Counted from the first letter of the stretch, positions 34,899 through 44,200 are shown. The stretch is DNA of 64,000 bases from CAVRZJ01 sp964594125 (GCA_964594125.1 CAZQLL010000003.1:62001-126000); one strand, 5' to 3'. The notes: generated by a model not told the origin, from the letters alone. Numbers and translations are program-made.

Positions 34899-36520
34899 CG
34901 CACCGGGCGGCGGTCATCGCGCTCGCCGCGCTCGCGCTCGCCGGATGCGCCACCACCGGGCCCGGACCTTCCTCCACCGTGACGACGGCCGACACCGAGG
35001 CGGCTCGCGCGCTCGCGCTCTGCGCCGCAGCGCGCGAGCGCATCGACGACCTGCTCGAGGACGCGGCTGCGGCGGCCGCCCGCGGCACAGCCGACGACGC
35101 CGCCGGCTGCGAGGTCGCGCTGCTCGCGGAGCTGGCGCGCTGCGCCGGCCCGGCGGCATCGGACCCCGCGATGGCGACGTACATGGCGCGCGTGCTCGAC
35201 GACGTCGCGGCGATCGCCGAGGGCGCCGATGCCGCGGACCAGGCGGCGGGCGAGGTCGCCGATCTCGACGGCGCCCCCCCGGAGCCGCTCCCGGTCACCC
35301 CGGACCAGGTGGCGGCGGAGCGGGACAAGGCGCGCGCCGCGACGTACGACCTGCCGGTGGTGGTGAACGCCGAGGTCACGTCGCTGATCGAGTTCTACAC
35401 CGGGTCGTACCGCCCGCGCTTCGCCGCCGCGATGGAGCGCGCCGGGCGCCTGCTGCCCTCCATCCGCGAGGAGCTGCGGCGCGCCGGCCTGCCGCTCGAC
35501 CTCGCGTACCTGCCTTTTGTTGAGTCGGCGTTCAACACGCGCGCCCGCTCGCGCGCCAAAGCGCAGGGCCTGTGGCAGTTCATGCCGGGCACCGGGCGCC
35601 TCTACGGGCTGCGCTGCGACCGCCTGGTCGACGAGCGCAACGACCCATACCTCGCGACGAAGGCCGCCGTCGCCCACCTCGCCGACCTGCACGCCATGTT
35701 CGGCACCTGGGAGCTGGCGCTCGCCGCGTACAACTCCGGCCCCGGCCGCGTACAGCAGGCGCTGCGCCGGACGCGCGGCACCACCGACGACTTCTGGCTG
35801 CTGCGGCGCCATCTGCCGCGCGAGACGCGGAACTACGTCCCGGCGCTGTGGGCGGTGCTGGCGGTCGTCAAGAACCCCGCTGCGTACGGCTTCGCACCGA
35901 TCGTCGAGCAGCCGGAGTGCCTGGCGCGCATCCGGGTCGCCGGAGCGCTCGACCTCGCCGTGCTGGCGGAGCGCGCGACCGTCGACGTCGAGCAGCTCGC
36001 GGACCTCAACCCGGCGCTCACCGCTGGCGTGACACCGGCGGCGGGCAGCTACCAGCTCGCGGTCCCCTGCGGCCAGGAGCAGCGCTTCGCCGCGGTGATC
36101 GCCGGGATCCCGCACGAGCAGCGCGTGCGCAGCTTCACCCACGAGGTGCAGCGCGGCGACACGCTCGCGGCGATCGCCGCCCGCTACGGCTCCTCGGCGG
36201 AGGCGATCAGCGCCGCGAACGGCGTGCGCGACCCCCGCTCGCTGCGCATCGGCCAGATCCTCGTGGTGCCGCGCCAACCGGGGTCACGCGTGCCGGCGGC
36301 CCGCGAGCGCCGCGCCCGGGCAGCGGCGACATCGGAGGCCGCGGCCTCCCGCGCGGCAGCGGCCGCCCCCGGCCCCGAACGATACCGCGTGCGCCATGGC
36401 GACTCGCTGTACTCGATCGCCCGACGGTTCAACCTCTCGGTCGAGCGGCTCAAGGACCTCAACGGGCTCACCGGCAACCTCATCAAGCCCGGGCAGTGGC
36501 TGCGCGTCGTCTCGATGTAG
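34895..36520 (+). CDS. MltD-like lytic transglycosylase lipoprotein with two LysM domains
   Basis: This 541-residue outer-membrane lipoprotein has the lipobox ALALAGC (Cys 18). An Ala-rich linker leads to the SLT domain: YLPFVESAFNTRARSRAKAQ with catalytic Glu 210, GLWQFMPGTGRLYGL (225-239) and AAYNSGPGRVQ (277-287). Two LysM peptidoglycan-binding repeats follow at about 405-455 (HEVQRGDTLAAIAARYG) and 495-540 (YRVRHGDSLYSIARRFN). It cleaves glycan strands to 1,6-anhydro ends. The ATG at 34895 overlaps the GTPase stop, so a cell-polarity GTPase and a wall hydrolase are translationally coupled. Confidence 0.93.
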   Translation: MTHRAAVIALAALALAGCATTGPGPSSTVTTADTEAARALALCAAARERIDDLLEDAAAAAARGTADDAAGCEVALLAELARCAGPAASDPAMATYMARVLDDVAAIAEGADAADQAAGEVADLDGAPPEPLPVTPDQVAAERDKARAATYDLPVVVNAEVTSLIEFYTGSYRPRFAAAMERAGRLLPSIREELRRAGLPLDLAYLPFVESAFNTRARSRAKAQGLWQFMPGTGRLYGLRCDRLVDERNDPYLATKAAVAHLADLHAMFGTWELALAAYNSGPGRVQQALRRTRGTTDDFWLLRRHLPRETRNYVPALWAVLAVVKNPAAYGFAPIVEQPECLARIRVAGALDLAVLAERATVDVEQLADLNPALTAGVTPAAGSYQLAVPCGQEQRFAAVIAGIPHEQRVRSFTHEVQRGDTLAAIAARYGSSAEAISAANGVRDPRSLRIGQILVVPRQPGSRVPAARERRARAAATSEAAASRAAAAAPGPERYRVRHGDSLYSIARRFNLSVERLKDLNGLTGNLIKPGQWLRVVSM

Positions 36521-36526
36521 ACGGCA

Positions 36527-36554
36527 GTGGTTCGCGGCCCCCGGTTCGTGGGAC
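36527..36554. repeat. Heptanucleotide tandem repeat, degenerate GTGGTTC type
   Basis: Four 7-bp units: GTGGTTC, GCGGCCC, CCGGTTC, GTGGGAC. They fill the 40-bp gap between two converging genes. Confidence 0.65.
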
Positions 36555-36560
36555 GGGGGG

Positions 36561-37055
36561 TCAGCGGCGGAGGCCGCGGAGGAGCAGAATGAGCCCGGCG
36601 GCTACCAGCGCGGCGGGCCACCAGGTGCGCACAGCGACCACGGCCGCCGGCGGGAGGAGCGTGAACTCCCGCAGGTAGCGCAGACCGAGGACCGCGAGCA
36701 GCACCGCGCCGGCAGCCAGCGGCCACGGGCTCCGCGAGATCTTGAGGAGCGTCGCGATCGCCCACAGGACGACGAGGCCGGCGGCCAGACCGGCGACGAC
36801 CCACGACGCCGTGCGGATGCCGCCGATGCCGCGCTCGCCGAGCACCATGCCGGCGCCGAGGCCGAGCAGCACCATGCCGCCGACCAGCGACGGGTAGTGC
36901 CGGCGCAGGATCGCGGTGAGCGCCAGCGCGCAGCCGATCCCCAGCATCCACGCCGGCCCAGCCTCGATCGCGACGAAGCGCGTCGCGAGCAGGATCCCCC
37001 CGGCGACCAGCAGCACTGCCCCGACCGTGATCTGTGAAGAGCTCGAGCGCGCCAT
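36561..37055 (-). CDS. DUF5668-like polytopic membrane protein
   Basis: This 164-residue protein has about six short hydrophobic segments arranged in repeated pairs, such as ITVGAVLLVAGGILLATRFV and SLVGGMVLLGLGAGMVLG. Gly-rich helices of this kind, with W-P-x-x-L-x-x-G-x-x-L-L near the end (WWPAALVAAGLILLLRGLRR), are typical of DUF5668 and LiaF-like membrane domains. No soluble domain is present. Function is unknown. It starts 43 bp before the end of the Nramp gene on the same strand and could be co-transcribed with it. Confidence 0.55.
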   Translation of the reverse strand: MARSSSSQITVGAVLLVAGGILLATRFVAIEAGPAWMLGIGCALALTAILRRHYPSLVGGMVLLGLGAGMVLGERGIGGIRTASWVVAGLAAGLVVLWAIATLLKISRSPWPLAAGAVLLAVLGLRYLREFTLLPPAAVVAVRTWWPAALVAAGLILLLRGLRR

Positions 37056-37098
37056 CGCGGCCTCCCGCTGCTGCGCGCATGATACCGCCCGGGGCGGT

Positions 37099-38346
37099 CT
37101 ACCCGCGGCCGAGCAGCATCGCGCCGGTGAGGAACACCGTCATGACGATGAGGCAGAGCACCAGCGTCCATGCGATCGCGTTGAACGTTTTCGAGTTGAC
37201 GTGCTCGCCGAGGAGGTCCCTTCGGTTGGCGAGCGCGAGCATGAAGAGCAGCACCGCCGGCAGCAGGATGCCGTTCGCGACCTGCGAGAGGTAGAGCACC
37301 TTGAGCAGCGGCAGGCCGGGGATCATGACGGTGCCGGCGCCGACGACGATCAGCGCCGTGTAGATGGAGTAGAACTGCGGCGCGTCGCGCAGCTTGTGGT
37401 CGATGCCGCGCTCCCAGCCGATCCCCTCGCACACCGAGTAGGCGGTCGACAGCGGCAGGATGGCGGCGGCGAAGAGCGAGGCGTTGAGCAGCCCGAACCC
37501 GAACAGCAGCCCCGCATGGCGACCCGCGAGCGGCACGAGCGCATGAGCGGCGTCGGCTGCGTCGCGGATGGTGATCCCCGCCGCGTGCAGCGTGGCGCCG
37601 CAGGCGACGACGATGAACCACACCACTGCCACTGCGCCGATCGTCCCGACCGCGACATCGATGCGCGCCTCGCGCAGGTTGCGTGTCGCGATGCCCTTCT
37701 CGACGACGGCGGCCTGCTGGTAGAACTGCATCCACGGAGCGATCGTCGTGCCGACGATGCCCACCATCATCACCACGAACGGCAGCGACGACTCGAAGCT
37801 CGGGGTGACGGTGGCCTTCGCGACCTGCAGCCAGTCGGGCTTCGCCATCACGCCCGAGATCACGTACGAGACGTAAAACCCCGACGCGGCCAGGAACGCC
37901 TTCTCGACCGCACGGTGCGTCCCCCAGGTGACCAGCCACCAGACGAACGCGGCGCCGATCGGCACCGACACCCAGCGCGGCACGGCGACGATCTCGAGCG
38001 CCGTCGCCAGGCCGGCGAACTCGGCCATGGTGTTGCCGAGGTTGGTCAGCAGCAGCAGGATCATCAGGTACACCGTCGCCTTGACGCCGAATTCCTCGCG
38101 GATGAGGTCGGCGAGGCCCTTGCCGGTGACGACGCCGAGGCGCGAGCACATCTCCTGGACGACGTACAGGGCGATCGCGACCGGGATCACGGTCCACAGC
38201 AGCCGGTAGCCGTAGAGCGCCCCGGCGAGGGAGTAGGTGGTGATGCCGCCGGCGTCGTTGTCGACGTTGGCCGTGATGATCCCCGGCCCGACCACGGCGG
38301 CGAGCACCGCCAGACGCTGCCAGCGCGCGGCGAACCACTGACTCAT
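37099..38346 (-). CDS. Nramp-family metal transporter with non-canonical binding site
   Basis: This 415-residue protein has about eleven membrane helices of the Nramp fold. In helix 1 the canonical D-P-G-N is replaced: GPGIITANVDNDAGGITTYS (20-39). In helix 6 the canonical M-P-H is replaced by A-P-W (203-205, in GTTIAPWMQFYQQ). The metal-binding Met is therefore missing. Such changes are known in Nramp-related magnesium transporters and other divergent clades that do not select for transition metals. The neighbour at 38456-39766 carries an MgtE N-domain with CBS pair, which points the same way. Substrate is inferred. It should not be named mntH without testing. Confidence 0.85.
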   Translation of the reverse strand: MSQWFAARWQRLAVLAAVVGPGIITANVDNDAGGITTYSLAGALYGYRLLWTVIPVAIALYVVQEMCSRLGVVTGKGLADLIREEFGVKATVYLMILLLLTNLGNTMAEFAGLATALEIVAVPRWVSVPIGAAFVWWLVTWGTHRAVEKAFLAASGFYVSYVISGVMAKPDWLQVAKATVTPSFESSLPFVVMMVGIVGTTIAPWMQFYQQAAVVEKGIATRNLREARIDVAVGTIGAVAVVWFIVVACGATLHAAGITIRDAADAAHALVPLAGRHAGLLFGFGLLNASLFAAAILPLSTAYSVCEGIGWERGIDHKLRDAPQFYSIYTALIVVGAGTVMIPGLPLLKVLYLSQVANGILLPAVLLFMLALANRRDLLGEHVNSKTFNAIAWTLVLCLIVMTVFLTGAMLLGRG

Positions 38347-38390
38347 GGGAGCCGACCGGGAAGACGGGAGGCGGGAGGGGGGGTGTGAGC

Positions 38391-38425
38391 GTCGAGTGCC
38401 GAGGGGCGAGAGTCGAGCGACGAGT
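38391..38425. repeat. Heptanucleotide tandem repeat, GTCGAGT type
   Basis: Five 7-bp units: GTCGAGT, GCCGAGG, GGCGAGA, GTCGAGC, GACGAGT. They lie between the Nramp start and the CBS gene end. The sequence differs from the GTGGTTC group but the period is the same. Confidence 0.6.
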
Positions 38426-38455
38426 GCGGACGCGGAGGCAGGCGGCGGGCGCGCG

Positions 38456-39766
38456 TCACGTCAGGCCTCCCTCGCGGTCCTCACCCTCGCGCAGCCAGGC
38501 GACGACGTCGTCGACGGTGATCACGCCCTCCAGCATGCCGGCCGCGTCGACGACCGGGAGCGAGAGCAGGTTGAAACGGTCGAACAGCTCGGCGACGTCG
38601 GCCATCGGATCGCCCGGACGCACCGTCTCCGGGTCGGGGTCCATCACCTGGTCGACGACCACGTCGTCGAGCGAGCGGATGAGATCGACGTACGACACCT
38701 TGCCCTTGAGCGCCCCCGCCGCGTCGACGACCAGAACGGAGTAGCCGCGGACGAGCTCGGGCGGCCCGCTGCGCAGCCGCTCCCTGACCTCGCCCATGCG
38801 GGTCCCCGGCGGCACCATGAACACCTCCGGGTTCATCACCGACCCGGCGGTGTCGGGCTTGTGCGAGAGCAGGTCGGTGACGGTCGCGGCGTCGTCCGCG
38901 GGCAGCGCCGCCACGAAGCGGTCGCGCAGCGACTCGGGCAGCTCCTCGAGCAGGTCCGCCGCCTCGTCGGGCGCCATCGCCGCCAGCAGCGCGCCGGCCA
39001 GCAGCACGTCGAGCGCCTCGAGGAGCAGGCGCTGGATCTCGGGCGACAGCTCGGCCAGCGTCTGGGCGGCCTTCGGCAGGTCGAGCGCCTCGAGCACCGC
39101 CGGCCCCTCGAAGCGGTCGAGCTCCTCGAGGATCTCCGCGAGCTCTGCGGGGTGGAGCTGGGCGAGCTGCGCCTGCGCCACGTTCAGGCGCAGGTCGGCC
39201 GTGAGCGCGCCGGCGCGCAGCGGCACGACGTAGCGCCACGAGAGCAGACGCTCCTCGCCGGGCGGCGTCCGCCGCCGCCCGAACGTGCCTGCAAGGCGCT
39301 CGAGCGGCCGCTCCCAGCCGAGCCGGCGCACGATGCCGCGGAACCCGATGTCGACGTGGACGACCCGCACCTCGGTGCCGCGCGCGCGCAGCAGGTGCAC
39401 GTCGTTCACCCGCACCACGCGCGCTCCGTCGGTGTCGACAATCTGCTTGTCGAGGATCTCGCGCCGCAGCAGGATCTCGTCCGCAAGGCGGCGATCCGAC
39501 GGCTGCAGCTCGGAGGTGGCGACGGCGAGCTGCAGGGCGTCCGCCGGCACCTCGGCGAACGCCGGCGCCGGCGCCGCCAGCGTCACCGGCGCCAGCCAGC
39601 CCGGACGGATGTAGTAGCTCGCCACCCGCGGAAACGGCTCGCCGGCGGCGCAGCCGACATCGACGAGACGGCCGACCGGGCGCCCGTCACGCGACCGGAC
39701 GGGACGGTCGAGCAATGTCGAGAGGAAGAAGAACTCCTCGCGCGCGCGGGCGACTTCGACAGCCAT
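38456..39766 (-). CDS. MgtE N-domain and CBS-pair protein with PRC-barrel-like start
   Basis: This 436-residue soluble protein has three parts. Residues about 10-215 contain two PRC-barrel-like segments (LLDRPVRSRDGRPVGRLVDV and EILDKQIVDTDGARVVRVND). Residues about 230-320 are the MgtE N-terminal superhelix (LHPAELAEILEELDRFEG and AMAPDEAADLLEELPE). The remainder is a CBS pair (AGSVMNPEVFMVPPGTRMGE and VDQVMDPDPETVRPGDPMAD). In MgtE the N and CBS domains sense cytoplasmic Mg2+ and gate the channel. This protein lacks the membrane channel, so it may regulate the adjacent Nramp transporter in trans. The ATG at 39766 begins MAVEVARAREEFFFL. Confidence 0.85.
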   Translation of the reverse strand: MAVEVARAREEFFFLSTLLDRPVRSRDGRPVGRLVDVGCAAGEPFPRVASYYIRPGWLAPVTLAAPAPAFAEVPADALQLAVATSELQPSDRRLADEILLRREILDKQIVDTDGARVVRVNDVHLLRARGTEVRVVHVDIGFRGIVRRLGWERPLERLAGTFGRRRTPPGEERLLSWRYVVPLRAGALTADLRLNVAQAQLAQLHPAELAEILEELDRFEGPAVLEALDLPKAAQTLAELSPEIQRLLLEALDVLLAGALLAAMAPDEAADLLEELPESLRDRFVAALPADDAATVTDLLSHKPDTAGSVMNPEVFMVPPGTRMGEVRERLRSGPPELVRGYSVLVVDAAGALKGKVSYVDLIRSLDDVVVDQVMDPDPETVRPGDPMADVAELFDRFNLLSLPVVDAAGMLEGVITVDDVVAWLREGEDREGGLT

Positions 39767-39958
39767 CGTCGCCCCGCTCGCCGGCGCACGCTGCGCTGGC
39801 GCCGCCGCTGCCCTGCGCTTTCGCGCCCATCGCGAGAGTGTACCATCGAGCCGCGGCCCGCGGTCGCGGCGTCTGCGCCGGCGGGCCATCGGGAGTGAAA
39901 CGCGGCGCCGCGCGGTTGCAGTGGCGGCAGGCGGGCGCGTCCCGCGGGCGAGGTGGAG

Positions 39959-42397
39959 ATGAGGATGACGACCAGGCGCGTGAGCGCAGGCTGGCGGCTG
40001 GCGGCGGCGGCGTACTTCGTTGCGGCATGGACCGCATGGGCGGACGGCAGCGCGGCGGCGCAGGCGCCGGCGGCCCCGGCGGCGTTGCCGGACGACCCCC
40101 GCCCGTGGAGCGAGAAGGTGGACCCGGCGCTGCTGCGCGACGCGCTCGCCCGCGGCGGCGACGTCGACTGCATCGTCACCTTCCGCGAGCCGGCCGGGCT
40201 CGCGCGCGTCGCGGTGACGGGCAGGAGCGGGGCGGCCAGGCGGCACTGGATCGCGGCCGCCGGTGGCGAGCTCGAGCGGGAGTACGCGGCGCTCGGGGCG
40301 CGCACGCTGCGCCGCTGGGAGTTCCTGCCCTCGGCCCGCATGAGCGTGCCGGCGGCGTTCCTCCCTGTGCTGGCGGCCGATCCGCGCGTCGAGGGGATCA
40401 GCGCGATCCGCACGGTGCGGGCGCTGCGCACCGAGGGGAAGGCGCTGATGAATGTCCCGGCCGTGCACGCGCAGGGAATCACCGGCGCCGGCATCGGCAT
40501 CGCGATCCTCGACACCGGCGTCGACTACGCGCACCCGGAGCTGGCGCCCGCCGGCAGCAAGACGATCAAGCTCGCCGACACGATCAACGGCGACGACGAC
40601 CCGATGGACGACGAGGGGCACGGCACGTCGTGCGCCGGGATCGCGGCCGGCGCCTCCGGCGGTGTCGCGCCGGGCGCGAGGATCGTCGCCGTCAAGGTCC
40701 TCGACAGCTCCGGCAACGGCTCCGGCGACAACGTGCTGGACGGGATCAACGCCGTCCTCGCGAGCATCAACGCCGGCAACCCGCACGCCATCCGCGTCGC
40801 CTCGATGTCGTTCGGCGGGTACGACGCGAGCGCCTGGCCCCCCAACGCGGGCGCCTGCGACTCGCTGTCCCCCGACTTCCTGCAGGCGTTCCAGAGCCTC
40901 GTCGACGCCGGCGTGCTGGTGGTGGTCGCGTCAGGCAACGGCGGCTGCACCACGGGCGTCGCGTGGCCCGCCTGCGTCTCTCCGGCGCTGGCGGTCGGCG
41001 CGGTGTTCGACGGCGACGTCGGCTTCCGCTCCTACGGCTCGCTCAACTGCGCCGGCGGCTCGTGCTCGAGCTCCCAGACCGCGGCCGACACCGTCGCCTG
41101 CTACTCCGACTCCGGCGAACGCCTCGACGTCTGGGGGCCGGCGGACTGCGCCACGACGCCCTCACTCGGCGGCGGCGTCGACTCGTGCTTCACCGGCACA
41201 TCGGCGGCGGCGCCGTACGTGGCCGGCGTCGGGGCGCTGCTGGCGGCCGCGGTGCCGGGCGCCTCGGCCGCCGACCTGCGCGCGGCGCTGCGGGCGGCCG
41301 GCACCGACGTGACCGACCCCCGCAACGGCGTCACCCGCAAGCGCGTCGACGCGGCGGCGGCGCTCGCCGTGCTCGGCGGCGCCTGCACGGCGCCCGCGGC
41401 GCCGGCCGGCCTCGCCGCCAGCCGTGAGTTCGCCTGCACCGGGCAGTCGATCGTCCTCACCTGGACCGACACCGCGGGGGCGGATTCCTACGAGGTGCAG
41501 GCGGCAACCTCGGAATCGTTCGCCGGCGCCCAGACGCTCGCCGCCGCCGGCACCGTGCTCTCCTACGCGCCGTCGCTCGCCACGCCGGAGATCCTCCACT
41601 TCCGAGTGCGCGCGGTCGCCTCCTGCGGGGCCAGATCGGCCTTCTCGCCGGAGGTCACCGTGGGGTTCAACCCCGACTGCGCCTCCCCATACGGGAAGGT
41701 CTATCACGTGTCCGGGATCGGGCGGCTGCGCGGCGTCGCCCCCGCGTTCTGGTACTCCGACCTCGCCGTGCTCAACCTGTCCGACGATGCGGCGCAGATG
41801 CGCCTCACGTTCACCGGCAACAGCGCCGCGCCCGCGCCGGTGCTCGCCACCCTCGGCGCGCGCCAGCAGGTCACCTGGACCGACGTCGTCGCCTCGCTGT
41901 TCGGCGTCGGCGGCGAGGACGTCGGCGCCATCAAGGTGGAGAGCACGCAGCCGGCGCGCGTGCTCGCCCGCACGTACTCGCGCCTGACCGACGCGTGCGA
42001 CGCGAAGCAGAAGACGTACGGGCAGTCGTACGAGGGGATCGAGCCGTCGGCGGCGCTCGCTCACGGGCAGGTCGGATACCTGAACGGGCTGCGCAGCGAC
42101 TCGCCGTACCGCACCAACGTCGAGGCCGTCAACATCGGCGCGGTCGCCGCCCAGGTCGAGTTCCGCTTCTTCAACAACGCCGGCGCGGCGATCGGCGCGC
42201 CGGTCACCCGCGGCATGACGCCGGGACAGCGCGCCGCCGTCACCGCGGCGCTGCCGGCGGGGATGGCGGCTGCATTCGCAGAGGTCCGGGTCCTCACCGC
42301 GGGCGCGCGGGTGATCGCCTTCGCGTCGGTGATCGACGGCGCGTCGACCGACCCGACCACTGTGGCGATGACGGTCACGGGGATCGCGAGCCAGTAG
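39959..42397 (+). CDS. Secreted subtilisin-family serine protease (S8)
   Basis: This 812-residue protein has a signal peptide (residues about 7-35). An I9-like propeptide follows (VDCIVTFREPAGLARVAVTG). The S8 catalytic domain has Asp 185 (IAILDTGVDYAHPE), His 221 (DDEGHGTSCAGIAAG), oxyanion Asn 327 (VVVASGNGG) and Ser 415 (FTGTSAAAPYVAGVGALL). A fibronectin-III-like region (about 465-560) precedes a C-terminal beta domain (from about 570, YHVSGIGRLRGVAPAFWYSD) seen in other secreted proteins of these phyla. Several Cys suggest disulfides. It is an exported endoprotease. The ATG at 39959 was chosen; a second ATG at 39965 and a GTG at 39953 are alternatives. Confidence 0.92.
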   Translation: MRMTTRRVSAGWRLAAAAYFVAAWTAWADGSAAAQAPAAPAALPDDPRPWSEKVDPALLRDALARGGDVDCIVTFREPAGLARVAVTGRSGAARRHWIAAAGGELEREYAALGARTLRRWEFLPSARMSVPAAFLPVLAADPRVEGISAIRTVRALRTEGKALMNVPAVHAQGITGAGIGIAILDTGVDYAHPELAPAGSKTIKLADTINGDDDPMDDEGHGTSCAGIAAGASGGVAPGARIVAVKVLDSSGNGSGDNVLDGINAVLASINAGNPHAIRVASMSFGGYDASAWPPNAGACDSLSPDFLQAFQSLVDAGVLVVVASGNGGCTTGVAWPACVSPALAVGAVFDGDVGFRSYGSLNCAGGSCSSSQTAADTVACYSDSGERLDVWGPADCATTPSLGGGVDSCFTGTSAAAPYVAGVGALLAAAVPGASAADLRAALRAAGTDVTDPRNGVTRKRVDAAAALAVLGGACTAPAAPAGLAASREFACTGQSIVLTWTDTAGADSYEVQAATSESFAGAQTLAAAGTVLSYAPSLATPEILHFRVRAVASCGARSAFSPEVTVGFNPDCASPYGKVYHVSGIGRLRGVAPAFWYSDLAVLNLSDDAAQMRLTFTGNSAAPAPVLATLGARQQVTWTDVVASLFGVGGEDVGAIKVESTQPARVLARTYSRLTDACDAKQKTYGQSYEGIEPSAALAHGQVGYLNGLRSDSPYRTNVEAVNIGAVAAQVEFRFFNNAGAAIGAPVTRGMTPGQRAAVTAALPAGMAAAFAEVRVLTAGARVIAFASVIDGASTDPTTVAMTVTGIASQ

Positions 42398-42398
42398 G

Positions 42399-43157
42399 TC
42401 AGCCGCCGAAGAGCGCGGCGAACGCCGCGTCGGCGCTCGCCTCGACGGCTGCTGCCTCGACCGCGCGCAGCGCGGCGACGCGCGCCGCGACCAGCGGAAC
42501 GAACGCCGGCTCGTTGCGCCTCCCGCGGTGCGGCACCGGCGCGAGATACGGGCTGTCCGTCTCCACCAGCAGGCGGTCGGCCGGCACCGCCCGCGCCGCC
42601 TCGCGGATATTGTCGCCGCGCGGGAACGTCACCATCCCCGAGATGCCGACGTGCAGGCCGCGGCGCACCATCTCGGCGGCACCCGCCGCCCCCTCGGTGA
42701 ACGAGTGCGCCACGCCCCTGACGCCGGGGACGGCATCGAGCGCCGCCAGGAAGTCGTCCCACGCCTCGCGGTGGTGCAGCACCACCGGGAGGCCGAGGGA
42801 GCGCGCCAGGCCGAGCTGCCACGCGAGCGCCCGCCGCTGGTCCTCGCGCGGCGACAGGTCGTAGTGGTAGTCGAGACCGATCTCCCCCACCGCCACCACC
42901 CCGGGACCGGCCAGGAGCCGCTGCAACCTCGCCTTCGTCGCATCGTCGAGGAGCCGCGCCTCGTGCGGGTGGACGCCGAGCGCGACAACGACCGTCCCAG
43001 GGTGCTCGCACGCCAGGCCGGCGACGGCGTCGAGGTCCTCAGGGCCGGTCGCCGGCGCGAGCACGCGCCGCACACCGGCCGCCGCCGCGCGCGCAAGCAC
43101 GGCCGCGCGTTCCTCCGGAGCAAACATCGACAGGTGCGCATGCGAGTCGATCACCAC
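42399..43157 (-). CDS. TatD family metal-dependent hydrolase
   Basis: This 252-residue TIM-barrel enzyme begins MVIDSHAHLSMFAPEERAAV with the metal-binding H-x-H at 6 and 8. VALGVHPHEARLLDD, VAVGEIGLDYHYDLSPREDQ (Glu ligand), VLHHREAWDDFLAAL, GVAHSFTEGAAGA and LLVETDSPYLAP (Asp ligand) follow in family order. TatD proteins are 3'-5' DNA exonucleases or deoxyribonucleases. The start is one of two adjacent GTG codons (43157 or 43154). It converges on the protease gene with one base between the stops. It is divergent from the oxidoreductase gene with 71 bp between. Confidence 0.92.
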   Translation of the reverse strand: MVIDSHAHLSMFAPEERAAVLARAAAAGVRRVLAPATGPEDLDAVAGLACEHPGTVVVALGVHPHEARLLDDATKARLQRLLAGPGVVAVGEIGLDYHYDLSPREDQRRALAWQLGLARSLGLPVVLHHREAWDDFLAALDAVPGVRGVAHSFTEGAAGAAEMVRRGLHVGISGMVTFPRGDNIREAARAVPADRLLVETDSPYLAPVPHRGRRNEPAFVPLVAARVAALRAVEAAAVEASADAAFAALFGG

Positions 43158-43228
43158 CGCAGCATAGCGCGGCGGCGCCAGTGCCTCGCAACTCGCGCTT
43201 CGCGCCTTCTTTGCTAAGCTCCCGCGCC

Positions 43229-44200
43229 ATGGACGAGACCCCGCGCACCCCCGTCGCCGTGATCGGCGTCGGCCACCTCGGCCGCCACCACCTGAGGCTG
43301 GCCGCCACCCTGCCGGGGTGGCGCTGCGTCGGCGCGTACGACCCCGACCGCGCGCGTCTCGAGTCGCTGTGCGGGGAGCACGGCGTCGCGGCGCTCGACA
43401 GCGCCGAGCGCGCGATCGAGCTCGCCGCAGCCGTCGTCGTCGCCTCACCGACGGTGAGCCACGCGGAGCTCGCGGTGCGGGCGCTGTCGGCCGGACGGCA
43501 CGTGCTGGTCGAGAAGCCGATCGCGGCGACGGTCGCCGAGGGCGAGGCGATGGTCGCCGCGGCGGAGCGCAGCGGCGCCGTGCTCGGCGTCGGGCACGTC
43601 GAGTTCTACAACCCGGCGGTGCAGGCCGTGCTCGCGCGCGCGCCGCGGCCTCGCTACCTCGACGCCCAGCGGCTGTCGCCGTTCACCCGGCGCTCGCTCG
43701 ACATCGACGTCGTGCTCGATCTCATGGTGCACGATCTCCAGCTCGCGCAGGCGCTCAACAGCGGCGCCGCGATCCGCGAGGTGCGCGCCGTGGGCGTGCC
43801 GGTGCTGTCGCCGCGGGTCGACCTCGCCAACGTCCGCCTCGAGTTCGCCAACGGCTGCGTCGCCACGCTCACCTCGAGCCGGGTATCGGTCGATCGCGTG
43901 CGCAAGCTGCGCCTGTTCGAGCCCGACTGCTACCACTCGATCGACTACGGCGAGCAGGCGGTGAGCGCCTTTCGCCTGGTGCGCGGCCACGACGAGCCGC
44001 GCATCGAGCCGATCGCCGTCGAGGTGGCGAAGGACGAGCCGCTGGCGGTCGAGCATCGCGCGTTCCAGCGCGCCTGTGCGGGCGAACCGGTACCGTTCGT
44101 CGACGGCCGGGCGGGTACGGAAGCGCTCGCCGCGGCGGTCGCGATCGTCGCAGCGATCGAGAGTGCGGCGCCCGCTGGCCGGGGCGCCGCCCCCCCTTGA
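43229..44200 (+). CDS. Gfo/Idh/MocA family oxidoreductase
   Basis: This 323-residue protein has a Rossmann N-domain, PVAVIGVGHLGRHHLRLAAT (8-27), with the G-x-G-x-x-G dinucleotide motif. VLVEKPIAATVAEGEAMVAA carries the conserved E-K-P. GVGHVEFYNPAVQAVLA and DVVLDLMVHDLQLAQAL (catalytic D and H) complete the family. Members oxidise or reduce sugar-like substrates with NAD(P). Close relatives in Gram-negative bacteria sit in lipid A loci (GnnA type, UDP-GlcNAc 3-dehydrogenase). The H-V-E-x-x-N-P segment resembles that group, but no gnnB or lpxA neighbour supports it here. The substrate is left open. Confidence 0.88.
   Translation: MDETPRTPVAVIGVGHLGRHHLRLAATLPGWRCVGAYDPDRARLESLCGEHGVAALDSAERAIELAAAVVVASPTVSHAELAVRALSAGRHVLVEKPIAATVAEGEAMVAAAERSGAVLGVGHVEFYNPAVQAVLARAPRPRYLDAQRLSPFTRRSLDIDVVLDLMVHDLQLAQALNSGAAIREVRAVGVPVLSPRVDLANVRLEFANGCVATLTSSRVSVDRVRKLRLFEPDCYHSIDYGEQAVSAFRLVRGHDEPRIEPIAVEVAKDEPLAVEHRAFQRACAGEPVPFVDGRAGTEALAAAVAIVAAIESAAPAGRGAAPP

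Noticed and set aside
37099..38346. Naming the Nramp gene mntH
   Set aside because: The Met and His of the helix 6 metal site and the D-P-G-N of helix 1 are not conserved, so a manganese role is not supported.
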